Assembly: GCA_964390005.1 (NCBI GenBank)
Contig: CAYMGM010000020.1
Span: forward strand, 1 to 26,387
Source: CAYMGM01 sp964390005
GTDB taxonomy: Bacteria > Pseudomonadota > Alphaproteobacteria > UBA9219
DNA length: 26,387 bases
Direction of reading: 5' to 3'
The notes beneath the pieces were generated by a model. It was not told the DNA's origin. It was given only the letters and a program-made list of their open reading frames with translations, and searched no databases. Position 1 is the first letter of the stretch; the number at the start of each line of letters is the position of its first letter. A program made the translations under genes and the position numbers. This document shows, in pieces, positions 7,920 through 14,431 of this stretch.

Positions 7920-9278
7920 CTAGACCGGGCCACCATCTTTCGAGAGACCTGACGGGGGCGTCTTTGCCGCACGCGAAGGCGCAGCTGGCGGCGCGGCCTC
8001 TGGCGCAGAGATGACAGCCTTCTCCGGTGCGGCAGGCGTTTGAGGCGCGACGGGCGCGCCTTCTTTTTTCAGACAGCATGTCTCGACCTGCTGGCAGCAA
8101 GCCTGCGGTAGATTTGCGGCAGCTTGAACCTTTTCAGCCGGTGACGGCGCGCTTTTTTTATCGGCAACCTTTTCGCTTTTGGCAAACAAACTTCCAAGAC
8201 GGGTTCGCGCTTGATTGGCCAGCGCTAGGCTTGATGTCATCAGCCCGCCCGCCGCAAGCCCCAAACTTGTCGTCGCCAAAAGTTGCCCCGCCGGAAGAAT
8301 GCCCATAAAATGCGTGAAAGCCGCGGTGCCATGATGCAAGGCCTGCCCCAAAGACGCCGCACCCAAACCCGTGACGGCTTGCGGAAACAAATGACCCAGG
8401 ACTTCGCCGCCGACCCCCAGCATCGCGACCGTTCCAATCACACCGATGGTCCGCAAAGCATAAGGCAAGCCACGGATAAGCCCACGCCCCACGCGCGGCA
8501 AACGAATCTTGCTTTGAGGGTTCATCAAAGATGCCGCGACGTTATCGGCGCGAATAACACCCAAGACAGCGCCATAGACGCCCAATGTCGTTGTCACGCC
8601 AACAATGCCCATCGCGGCGGCTTGCATCAAAAGCGGATGCCCACCCAAAAGACCGTTGGCAACCAGAAGGATCTCCGTCGATAAGATAGCGTCTAATAAA
8701 ACAAGATCTTTTAAAAGACGGCGCTCTTTAGGATCCTGCCCCCAAAACCGGTCAAGAAAGGACGGCGCTTTCTTTGCTGCCAAAGCGCCTTCATCCTTTT
8801 TGATCTCCACAGGCTTTTCCGGCGCAGGGGATATTTCTTGTGGCGCGCCGCGCAAACGCGCGCGGATGGCGTGCGCATATTCATGAACTTTGTGCGCGCC
8901 CTCGATGGCTAAATAGCAGCCGCCGAGCCCAAGAAGGATCTGCGGCAGCAAAGGAAACACGGCCCCCGCCGACAAGATGACGGTTGAAAGAACGGCCTTG
9001 TTGACCAAAGAGCTGCCAACGATTTTCGCCCAAACGGTATATTCGCGCTGCTGCGCGATGGCGCTTTCATTAACTTGATGCGAACAAACGGCGGTATCGT
9101 CTACAACCACGGCAGAAGCTTTTGAGATCGCCGGTTTTGACAAAGCGGCGATATCGTCGGCAGCCGCAATCGCTGGCTTGGCTAACGCGACAACGTCATC
9201 GGCCAAAATAGCCGCATTACGCCCCATTTGCTCAAGAAACCCACCCATTTGTTGAAAAAAGGCCAAAAACGCCGACAT
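7920..9278 (-). CDS. DUF808 (YedI-like) inner membrane protein with Cys-pair and Ala/Pro C-terminal tail
   Basis: The 452-residue product follows the DUF808 layout. There is an amphipathic N-terminus with repeated DDVVALAKPAI / DDIAALSKPAI segments. The NKAVLSTVILSAGAVFPLLPQILLGLGG hairpin follows (seen as NKAVLSTVIL and PQILLGLGG), then IEGAHKVHEYAH and a LLKDLVLLDAILSTEIL helix. Further membrane segments include GIVGVTTTLGVYGAVLGVI and TIGVIGTVAMLGVGGEVLGH. The family's function is unknown; a transport role has been suggested for YedI but not shown. A Lys/Pro/Ala-rich cytosolic insertion lies near residues 145-180. The last 80 residues are unusual: CCQQVETCC (C394, C395, C401, C402) and a low-complexity Ala/Pro tail. 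AAGG lies about 10 nt before the ATG. It converges with polA across 14 bp. Confidence 0.85.
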   Translation of the reverse strand: MSAFLAFFQQMGGFLEQMGRNAAILADDVVALAKPAIAAADDIAALSKPAISKASAVVVDDTAVCSHQVNESAIAQQREYTVWAKIVGSSLVNKAVLSTVILSAGAVFPLLPQILLGLGGCYLAIEGAHKVHEYAHAIRARLRGAPQEISPAPEKPVEIKKDEGALAAKKAPSFLDRFWGQDPKERRLLKDLVLLDAILSTEILLVANGLLGGHPLLMQAAAMGIVGVTTTLGVYGAVLGVIRADNVAASLMNPQSKIRLPRVGRGLIRGLPYALRTIGVIGTVAMLGVGGEVLGHLFPQAVTGLGAASLGQALHHGTAAFTHFMGILPAGQLLATTSLGLAAGGLMTSSLALANQARTRLGSLFAKSEKVADKKSAPSPAEKVQAAANLPQACCQQVETCCLKKEGAPVAPQTPAAPEKAVISAPEAAPPAAPSRAAKTPPSGLSKDGGPV

Positions 9279-9417
9279 AACAAAATCCCTTTCCTTTACA
9301 CGGGCTCAGGCTATGCCATAGGAATGGGAAAAAATAAAATAGTTTCGAGCCCAAGTAATGATAACGTATCCTCCAGAGGACCGTCATTATACCTTTTACA
9401 TATATTAGATTATTCTC

Positions 9418-9990
9418 ATGATGAATCGCTTTCTCACATCTTCGGGTCATCCTTGGACAGGCTCTCATCGCGCTTGTGCGCAATCGTCTTGTCTCGTCGA
9501 TTGTTGCGCGTTTCCTCAAGACAGAAAGGGCTATTTCATTATTCTTCAGCCCGGCGAATTAAACTTTGTGCGACATCTCGGCGCCTCGATACGCCACCTA
9601 AAAATTATAGACGACAATTTTTTTGGCGGACAAAAAGCCGTATGCATAGCCACAAACAAGCTTTGCTGTGACTTGGGGTGGAAGCCCTATGATTGCCGCA
9701 CCCACCCGGTCTTTCCCTGTGTCGGAGAAGATGGTGCTTTTTACTATAAATACGACCCTCACTGCCGCGCGTTTCAGCATGAACTGTTTGGCTGGCATTT
9801 GACAGATGTCGCCAGGCTCATCTCAGGGCAGTTCATAGAAAACCCAAGTCTTATCGATTTTTATCGCGCGTGCTTACAAGACGAAGACGATCTGTCACCG
9901 CCGCAGCCCTTTCATAAATTGACATACTTTATGCAGAAACAGGCAAGCGCCATCGCGCGCTATGGATCTTCGTTGACCTCGCCTCTCTGA
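9418..9990 (+). CDS. Cysteine-cluster protein, possibly YkgJ/CxxCxxCC-like
   Basis: The 190-residue product has ten cysteines in its first 116 residues: C20, C25, C29, C30, C76, C83, C84, C93, C101 and C116. The pattern ACAQSSCLVDCC ... LCCDLGWKPYDCRTHPVFPC recalls the YkgJ-type metal-chelating cluster families, where CC pairs and a P-x-D-C-R-x-x-P segment bind Zn or Fe. The assignment is tentative because spacing differs from the families I know. No signal peptide is seen. A stop codon lies nine bases before the ATG, so the start is 9418 or 9421. There is no Shine-Dalgarno, and a TATATT element sits at 9401-9406, which would suit a leaderless or nearly leaderless message. It is divergent from the DUF808 gene. 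Confidence 0.65.
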   Translation: MMNRFLTSSGHPWTGSHRACAQSSCLVDCCAFPQDRKGYFIILQPGELNFVRHLGASIRHLKIIDDNFFGGQKAVCIATNKLCCDLGWKPYDCRTHPVFPCVGEDGAFYYKYDPHCRAFQHELFGWHLTDVARLISGQFIENPSLIDFYRACLQDEDDLSPPQPFHKLTYFMQKQASAIARYGSSLTSPL

Positions 9991-10038
9991 AAGAGATGGC
10001 AAGACGCGAGCCGCCGCACAAAAAACGTTTGCGCGCCA

Positions 10039-10692
10039 TTAAACGCGCGTGCTTCCAGAAAGAAGGGTCTTCTTCCGAGAAAGAAAATCGTCATAGCTCA
10101 CGAAAAGCCCCAGCCGCGGCGTGTTGATCAGATGCCCCGCCTGATCATAACTTTCCGACCGATCCGGATCGCCTTTATACTTGCTCGTAAAAACGTCGCC
10201 TTTTTGCACAAAGCCAAGCTTTGAGAGAAGCTTCTTGCTGTACAGATTTTCAGGATGAACCGTCGCATAAAAAGTCTTCAGGTTCAAAAACGCGCCAAAG
10301 CGCTGCATGACATAGGCGCATGCTTCCGTTCCGATTTTGCAGTTTTGGTTGCGCTTATCGATGAAATACCCAATCTCGGCCTGCCGTTTTTGTTTATTGT
10401 AATCATAGACCATGATCGAGCCAATGACTTGGGACGTCTTCCGATCCACAACCGCAAGATAGAAATCCTTTCTGTCTTTTTGCTTTTGATGCGACAGCGC
10501 CGCATTCAAAAACCCCATCGGCCCGCCGTAGGTTTGACGCAAATGCACGAAAAAAATATTTGTATCAATTTCCTGAAGAGCGCTGATGTCATCCAAAACA
10601 AACTCACGAATAATGAGACGGTCAGAAACCACATCGGCATCCGTCTCAAACGGTTTCGACGTTCCTTGGGGCATAAAATCGGCTAACAACAT
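10039..10692 (-). CDS. GNAT-family N-acetyltransferase (RimJ/RimL-like), second gene of the XRE operon
   Basis: The 217-residue product has the GNAT fold: a SDRLIIREFVLDDISALQEI start, FYLAVVDRKTSQVIGSIMVYD strands (seen as FYLAVVD and IGSIMVYD), and EIGYFIDKRNQNCKIGTEAC where the acetyl-CoA loop should be. YATVHPENLYSKKLLSKLGF is the typical end motif. It probably acetylates a small molecule or a protein N-terminus; the substrate cannot be read from sequence. An ATG at 10704 abuts the stop of the XRE gene, but GGAG lies 6 nt before the ATG at 10692, so I chose 10692. Translation is probably coupled to the regulator upstream. The loop reads NQNCKIG instead of the consensus Q/RxxGxG/A, so CoA binding may be atypical. 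Confidence 0.82.
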   Translation of the reverse strand: MLLADFMPQGTSKPFETDADVVSDRLIIREFVLDDISALQEIDTNIFFVHLRQTYGGPMGFLNAALSHQKQKDRKDFYLAVVDRKTSQVIGSIMVYDYNKQKRQAEIGYFIDKRNQNCKIGTEACAYVMQRFGAFLNLKTFYATVHPENLYSKKLLSKLGFVQKGDVFTSKYKGDPDRSESYDQAGHLINTPRLGLFVSYDDFLSRKKTLLSGSTRV

Positions 10693-10704
10693 AACAATCT
10701 CCAT

Positions 10705-11376
10705 TTATTTTATTTTTTGAGGTTTATCAGAAGCGTTATTCCACATAATTTCAAACTGATCTCTAAATGAATCCGCCAACACGGCTGAGTTCACCATCAA
10801 AACCCTTGGCGGATTGGGCGCGCTGAAATCGATCAGGGCAAAACTGTTGGCAAACACATAAAACGGCGCAACCGTCGATTTCATTTCCTTTAAAAATCTG
10901 TACTTCAAATAATGAACGTTGGGCGGTTGATCCACATCCAGTTTCGGCGCCAAGATTCGGATCTGGACCCCTTCTAATTTTTGCATCCGGGCAAGATGAA
11001 CGAAATAATAGTCCTTCAGATGTTTTCTGAAGATATCGTTGTCGACATTGCAGACGCAAATCGGCTTGGTCCCATCGCGGGCAGAAGGTTTGGTTGCCGC
11101 TTCATAGACCTGATCGATAAAGAATTTGAAGTTTTCAAATCCCTCTAAAGTGACCACATTCTCCGACCGCCTTTTGACCCCATCGTCCGGAATAAACTCG
11201 ATATCGTAAGCGGCAAAAATCTGAACGATTTTGTCAATCGACGAGCTGTGCCCCTGAACCCGGCCTTTTTCGATGTTGCGGATGGTGTCAACGCTCAACC
11301 CCGTCTTTTGAGCCAAAACATCGGCACTCCAATCCAACAAACCTCGTGCGCCCCTTATTTGCGGTCCCGTTATCAT
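10705..11376 (-). CDS. XRE-family transcriptional regulator with C-terminal sensor-like domain
   Basis: The 223-residue protein starts with a helix-turn-helix of the XRE type (ITGPQIRGARGLLDWSADVLA, then QKTGLSVDTIRNIEKGR). A larger domain ends in PFYVFANSFALIDFSAPNPPRVLMVNSAVLADSFRDQFEIMWNNA. That end resembles the phospholipase-D-like effector end of TrmB-type and some other regulators (a display/ALI-F segment followed by a FRxxFExxW helix); this is a resemblance only. I chose the ATG at 11376 (MITGPQ): GGAT precedes it, and the upstream ATG at 11400 lies only about 9 nt from the predicted transcription start. The gene is followed directly by a GNAT gene. Repeated TTCCATGAAA elements over its promoter point to autoregulation. 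Confidence 0.8.
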   Translation of the reverse strand: MITGPQIRGARGLLDWSADVLAQKTGLSVDTIRNIEKGRVQGHSSSIDKIVQIFAAYDIEFIPDDGVKRRSENVVTLEGFENFKFFIDQVYEAATKPSARDGTKPICVCNVDNDIFRKHLKDYYFVHLARMQKLEGVQIRILAPKLDVDQPPNVHYLKYRFLKEMKSTVAPFYVFANSFALIDFSAPNPPRVLMVNSAVLADSFRDQFEIMWNNASDKPQKIK

Positions 11377-11406
11377 TTGGCATCCGATCTTGGTTAACAT
11401 TCACGG

Positions 11407-11444
11407 TTTCCATGAAAGATATTCCATGAAATCACGATGATCAA
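11407..11444 (-). promoter_or_regulatory. XRE promoter with two TTCCATGAAA direct repeats
   Basis: On the minus strand TTGATC (11444-11439), a 17-bp spacer and TATCTT (11421-11416) form a plausible sigma-70 promoter. TTCCATGAAA occurs in the spacer (11422-11431), and TTTCCATGAAA (11407-11417) lies over the -10 end and start. The two copies are 14 bp apart. Confidence 0.5.
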
Positions 11445-11498
11445 GTGGCAAAATGCTTTCTAAATCGGGCTGTTTCTTACCAAATTTTGGCACTATGC

Positions 11499-11542
11499 CG
11501 TGTTTTCATGAATATTGTTCACGAAAACACGTATTTTAAATT
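11499..11542 (+). promoter_or_regulatory. Operator-like inverted repeat and promoter of the small-gene operon
   Basis: CGTGTTTTCATGAA (11499-11512) and TTCACGAAAACACG (11518-11531) are inverted repeats of 14 bp with one mismatch around a 5-bp centre. TTGTTC (11515-11520), 16 bp and TAAATT (11537-11542) form a possible promoter, so the repeat overlaps its -35 box. The half-site resembles the TTTCxTGAA elements in front of the XRE gene. Confidence 0.5.
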
Positions 11543-11623
11543 GCTTTCACCCCAGCCATCCGGTAAGTTGCCTTCATAGGGCGGATATCTTGGCTTTTAT
11601 AAATTTTCAAATGGAGACAGATA

Positions 11624-11815
11624 ATGTTCGATTTTGAAACCGTTATGATGAAACACAGCGAAGGCCTGATCCAACAGATCGTGGATACGTGGGAACGCTA
11701 TAACGGCGTCCGTCAAGAAAGCCCCATGATGCTTGAAGAACGCTGGGAGCGTTTCATTCGCGCGACGAATGACAATCTGTCGCGCATGCCAGCCTCTGTC
11801 GCGGCCTGCCGCTAA
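11624..11815 (+). CDS. Small hypothetical protein (63 aa)
   Basis: No family recognised. The 63-residue product is probably all helical (FETVMMKHSEGLIQQIVDTW, then LEERWERFIRATNDNLSRM), soluble, and rich in Met, Glu and Arg. The Shine-Dalgarno GGAG stands 7 nt before the ATG, which supports translation. It is the first gene of a two-gene operon; the next start follows its stop by 11 nt. The operon diverges from the XRE-GNAT operon and shares an operator-like repeat with it, so both may answer to the same regulator. Confidence 0.6.
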   Translation: MFDFETVMMKHSEGLIQQIVDTWERYNGVRQESPMMLEERWERFIRATNDNLSRMPASVAACR

Positions 11816-11826
11816 GGAGCGTCGAG

Positions 11827-12159
11827 ATGGCAAAATTTCTAACCGCCAAGACCCCCGAAGAGCTTTTCGCAGAAGCGACAGAAGGCGCCCAACTTTCCGC
11901 TGGCGAGCTTCGTCTTTTGACCGCAGGGCTGGCGGCCCTTCGTAAGACCGATACCCATTCTCTAAACAACATCGAGCATAACGCGTTGAATGGCATGATC
12001 GCCTACGTCGCTCACACGCAAAACATCAGCGAGCGTTCAGTTTCGCAGTTTCTTCTGACAAAGTTTCAAGTTGGCGACCTTCGAGAAATGCCCGCGCACC
12101 ATTTTCAGACCGCTTTAGAATATCTCGTCGATTGGGACACCGTCAAAAGCATAAACTAA
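11827..12159 (+). CDS. Hypothetical helical protein (110 aa), second gene of the small operon
   Basis: No family recognised. The 110-residue protein is predicted by eye to be mostly helical (TPEELFAEATEGAQLSAGEL, LRLLTAGLAAL, ISERSVSQFLLTKF, MPAHHFQTALEYLVDW) and soluble. A strong Shine-Dalgarno AAGGAG lies 7 nt before the ATG and overlaps the end of the previous gene's stop (TAAGGAG), so the two are cotranslated. The segment QNISERSVSQFLLTKFQV reads like a helix-turn-helix-type pair of helices, but that is weak. The adjacent XRE regulator is divergent. A role as regulator partner or small effector is open. Confidence 0.6.
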   Translation: MAKFLTAKTPEELFAEATEGAQLSAGELRLLTAGLAALRKTDTHSLNNIEHNALNGMIAYVAHTQNISERSVSQFLLTKFQVGDLREMPAHHFQTALEYLVDWDTVKSIN

Positions 12160-12231
12160 TTTGCAGCCACAAGATTGAAACACGCATCGGCTACAAACAA
12201 AGCCCCCCTCAAGATTTAATAAATAACCTCT

Positions 12232-12901
12232 ATGATGCTTTTCGCAACAACAGATCGCTTTAATCTTCGCACCGTAGAGAGAACCGACAAAGCAGCGATC
12301 ATCGAGGTTTGCGGCGACCGACGGGTTTCCCTTTCCATGAGCAACATGCCGCACCCTTTTACGGAAACGCATGCAGATGCTTATTTGAATTTGGTTATCG
12401 GTTCTTATAACGAGAACATGCCTATAACCTTTGCAATCGCAGATAAGAGCGCCAATCGCTATTTAGGCCTTGTTGGCCTTGCCCCGGCAAGATGTCGAGA
12501 AAAAGGAAATCTTGTTTCTATCCCCGACAAAGCAGAGCTTTTTTTTCCTTTCTGCCACACATCAAGTGCGGGGTATTGTTCCCAAAGCTTCAAAAATTAT
12601 CATGGAAATGGCTTTTTGGCAGCCGACGCCCGAACAAAGCCATCCACGACCACAGGACATGAAAGAAGCGAAATGGACAGAGAATGGGTTGTCCTTTGCC
12701 TCTTGGCAAAAAAAGATTTCGACCGTATTTGCCGAGATAAATCCTCATAATGCTTCCTCGCTCCGTGTTGCAAGAAAGCTGGGCTTCACCTGCCCCGACC
12801 CATCCTTTTTGATTGTCAAAAAAGGTGGGCCAAGAGGCGCTGTTAGCCTCCAAAAGTGGATCCTTACGCGCAGTCAGTATTTGAAAAATGCCGCTATCTG
12901 A
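12232..12901 (+). pseudogene. GNAT acetyltransferase gene split by a frameshift at a T8 run
   Basis: The first frame (from ATG 12232 or 12235) gives an N-terminal GNAT half: DRFNLRTVERTDKAAIIEVC, HPFTETHADAYLNLVIGSY and ITFAIADKSANRYLGLVGLA. It loses sense after AELFF. The next frame, +1, carries on from the same place with FFLSATHQVRGIVPKASKII and ends with the GNAT motif EINPHNASSLRVARKLGFTC and a conserved-looking tail to a TGA at 12901. The switch falls at T8 (12539-12546); seven T would restore one 222-residue reading frame. It could be a decaying gene, a phase-variable gene, a transcript-slippage gene or a sequencing error. The start lacks a clear ribosome-binding site. Confidence 0.75.
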
Positions 12902-12917
12902 TAATGGGATATGATGA

Positions 12918-13010
12918 ATGGTGAAAACAAAAGGAGAAACCTTGAACCGGATTGACGAGGCCAAGCTTGCTTTTGATCCTCTTGTTGCCGTCGTCCGGTT
13001 AAAATTTTAA
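12918..13010 (+). CDS. Possible 30-residue peptide
   Basis: An ATG at 12918 opens a 30-codon frame. Inside it AAGGAG stands 5 nt before an in-frame TTG (12942), which alone would give 22 residues ending ...VAVVRLKF. The ribosome-binding site is good but the peptide is too short to judge and resembles nothing I know. It could also be a remnant of the degraded gene before it. Confidence 0.2.
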   Translation: MVKTKGETLNRIDEAKLAFDPLVAVVRLKF

Positions 13011-13091
13011 CGATTTGTTTTGATAAAATTTTTTACCATAAAGCCCTTGGATCGTTATCATCTGCTCTCCTTTTTTTGAAAGGATCCTCCA

Positions 13092-13643
13092 ATGGAAGAT
13101 GTTAAGTATGCCGGTTTCTGGCGACGCGCAGCGGCACTATTCGTTGATTCTATCGTTACATCCCCTTTAATCTTTTTAATTATGTGGACGCAGACGAATA
13201 ATATTTCATTGTATGCTGTCATAATCATTCCCATAACTATTATCGGATGGATTTATAATGGGTATTTTTTGAAAAGATGGGGCGCAACGATTGGAAAGAT
13301 GGTTCTTAAAATTAAGGTCACTGGATTAGGTGGTGAAGCCCTAAGTTATAAACAGATATTTTATAGATATGTCGTGTATTTCGGGTTACCTGCTTTATCT
13401 TTGGTTTGCTTCCTTTACTTGTATAAAGATATGGATGTCGCCTCTTTTGATTCTTTGGATACAAAAGCGAAGGTCGATTACATCAAAACAAATGCGCCCC
13501 CCATGCAATCATGGATAAATTTGGGAATCAATTTATGGTTTTGGGGCGAGTTTCTCGTTTTGATCTTCAACAAAAGGAAACGGGCAATACACGACTTCAT
13601 GGCGGGAACGGTTGTCGTTCATACGAATAAGGGCGGCTTGTAG
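13092..13643 (+). CDS. RDD-family integral membrane protein
   Basis: The 183-residue protein has the RDD domain: YAGFWRRAAALFVDSIV holds the first Arg and Asp, GATIGKMVLKIKV follows the second membrane segment, and KRAIHDFMAGTVVV gives the last Asp. Membrane helices are seen near residues 15-33, 40-60, 94-110 and 138-160. The family's function is mostly unknown; a few members act as ion antiporters. AAGGA lies about 8 nt before the ATG. The gene is distinctly AT-rich with AT-ending codons, unlike polA or gyrA, which suggests acquisition from elsewhere. Its stop codon runs into nine G. It stands alone, facing tRNA-Lys. Confidence 0.88.
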   Translation: MEDVKYAGFWRRAAALFVDSIVTSPLIFLIMWTQTNNISLYAVIIIPITIIGWIYNGYFLKRWGATIGKMVLKIKVTGLGGEALSYKQIFYRYVVYFGLPALSLVCFLYLYKDMDVASFDSLDTKAKVDYIKTNAPPMQSWINLGINLWFWGEFLVLIFNKRKRAIHDFMAGTVVVHTNKGGL

Positions 13644-13692
13644 GGGGGGGGCGTTTTGTGAACCCCAAAGGGTTCAAGTCGGTCTGTATCAA

Positions 13693-13768
13693 TGGTGACC
13701 CCGATGGGACTTGAACCCATGGCCCTCTGATTAAAAGTCAGATGCTCTACCAACTGAGCTACGAGGTC
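13693..13768 (-). tRNA. tRNA-Lys (anticodon UUU)
   Basis: A 76-nt cloverleaf on the minus strand. The acceptor is GACCTCG / CGGGGTC and the D-arm is TAGCTCAGTTGGTAGAGC. The anticodon stem-loop CTGAC-TTTTAAT-CAG region gives anticodon TTT, and the T-arm is TGGGTTCAAGTCCCA. Discriminator A and CCA are encoded. Confidence 0.96.
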
Positions 13769-13782
13769 TTCGCGTGAGGGGG

Positions 13783-13811
13783 AGAAAACAGGAAACTTCA
13801 GACAAAGTCAA
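13783..13811 (-). promoter_or_regulatory. tRNA-Lys promoter
   Basis: TTGACT (13811-13806), 17 bp and TTTTCT (13788-13783) on the minus strand are followed by a C-rich discriminator, CCCCCTCACGCG, before the tRNA. A GC-rich discriminator fits stringent control of stable RNA genes. Confidence 0.6.
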
Positions 13812-13942
13812 TCGTTCCCTTTATTTTTTTTATAAAAACTATCTTTCTCTTCCCCTTGCGCCCTGTTCTTAAGGGTTTTGCGCCTTATTTCTTCCGAGAA
13901 AGGCTGACGCTCTTAGGCACATTAACCTTTTGATCGCCCCCC

Positions 13943-13970
13943 TTGCTGTTTAGAGCAAGAGCTTTATACT
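13943..13970 (+). promoter_or_regulatory. Promoter of the secreted hypothetical gene
   Basis: TTGCTG (13943-13948), a 16-bp spacer and TATACT (13965-13970) stand 41 bp before the ATG at 14012. Confidence 0.5.
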
Positions 13971-14011
13971 TCGTTTTTTAAGTCCATTAAAACAAGATAA
14001 GGTCTTTTCTA

Positions 14012-14431
14012 ATGTCGTCTTCCCGGTTTTGGAGCGCCTCGACCTTTGGCGGGCTCCTTTTGGCTGCCACCACAGCTCTCGCAGCTTCTGGCGCTGGAAA
14101 TGCAAAGCTTGTTCTGAAAGGCGAGGCCGCCGGTGATGAAGGTTTTTACACGTTGCTTGATCGCGGGCGTGAGATCATGGCGGTTCATGTCGTTTGCGGT
14201 AGCGCGGGCGCGCGGCTTGATTTTTGGGATGAAGCCAGCGGAACGCCTTATCCGCCTGCGCAGCCCATCCGCGTCGCAAACGGGTTCCCCTTTCAATCTG
14301 GCCTGTTTTTTGCGCGTGATTTTTGTACCTGCGACGAAGCGCGAACACCCAACGATGTCGCCGCGCGCAAACTTTTAGGAAAACTGCGCCGCCACTATTT
14401 TCCACAAGCAGCGCCCGTTGATCCGTTTTAA
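14012..14431 (+). CDS. Secreted hypothetical protein (139 aa)
   Basis: No family recognised. The product opens with a signal peptide (polar start, then FGGLLLAATTALAASG, likely cut near residue 25) and a 115-residue mature part. Three cysteines remain in the mature chain: one in VVCGS and two in FCTCDEA, so one disulfide is possible in the periplasm. The middle (FYTLLDRGREIMAVHVVC, ARLDFWDEASG) looks like beta strands. AAGG lies 9 nt before the ATG. It converges with coaD, and the two stop codons overlap by 4 bp (14428-14431). Confidence 0.68.
   Translation: MSSSRFWSASTFGGLLLAATTALAASGAGNAKLVLKGEAAGDEGFYTLLDRGREIMAVHVVCGSAGARLDFWDEASGTPYPPAQPIRVANGFPFQSGLFFARDFCTCDEARTPNDVAARKLLGKLRRHYFPQAAPVDPF

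Larger units (their letters stand above)
13644..14011. other. Intergenic region carrying tRNA-Lys and two promoters
   Basis: The only gene seen in these 368 bp is tRNA-Lys on the minus strand. The rest holds a small hairpin (GAACCC-CAAA-GGGTTC, 13660-13675), the tRNA-Lys promoter, and a plus-strand promoter for the secreted protein at 14012. No further coding frame is convincing. Confidence 0.6.

Noticed and set aside
10039..11376. XRE-GNAT pair as a toxin-antitoxin system
   Set aside because: GNAT toxins usually pair with short RHH antitoxins. This regulator is over 220 residues with a ligand-like domain, and the GNAT is of the RimJ/L type.
13643..13651. G9 run at the end of the RDD gene as a phase-variation tract
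   Set aside because: It begins with the last base of the stop codon, so length changes would not alter the protein.
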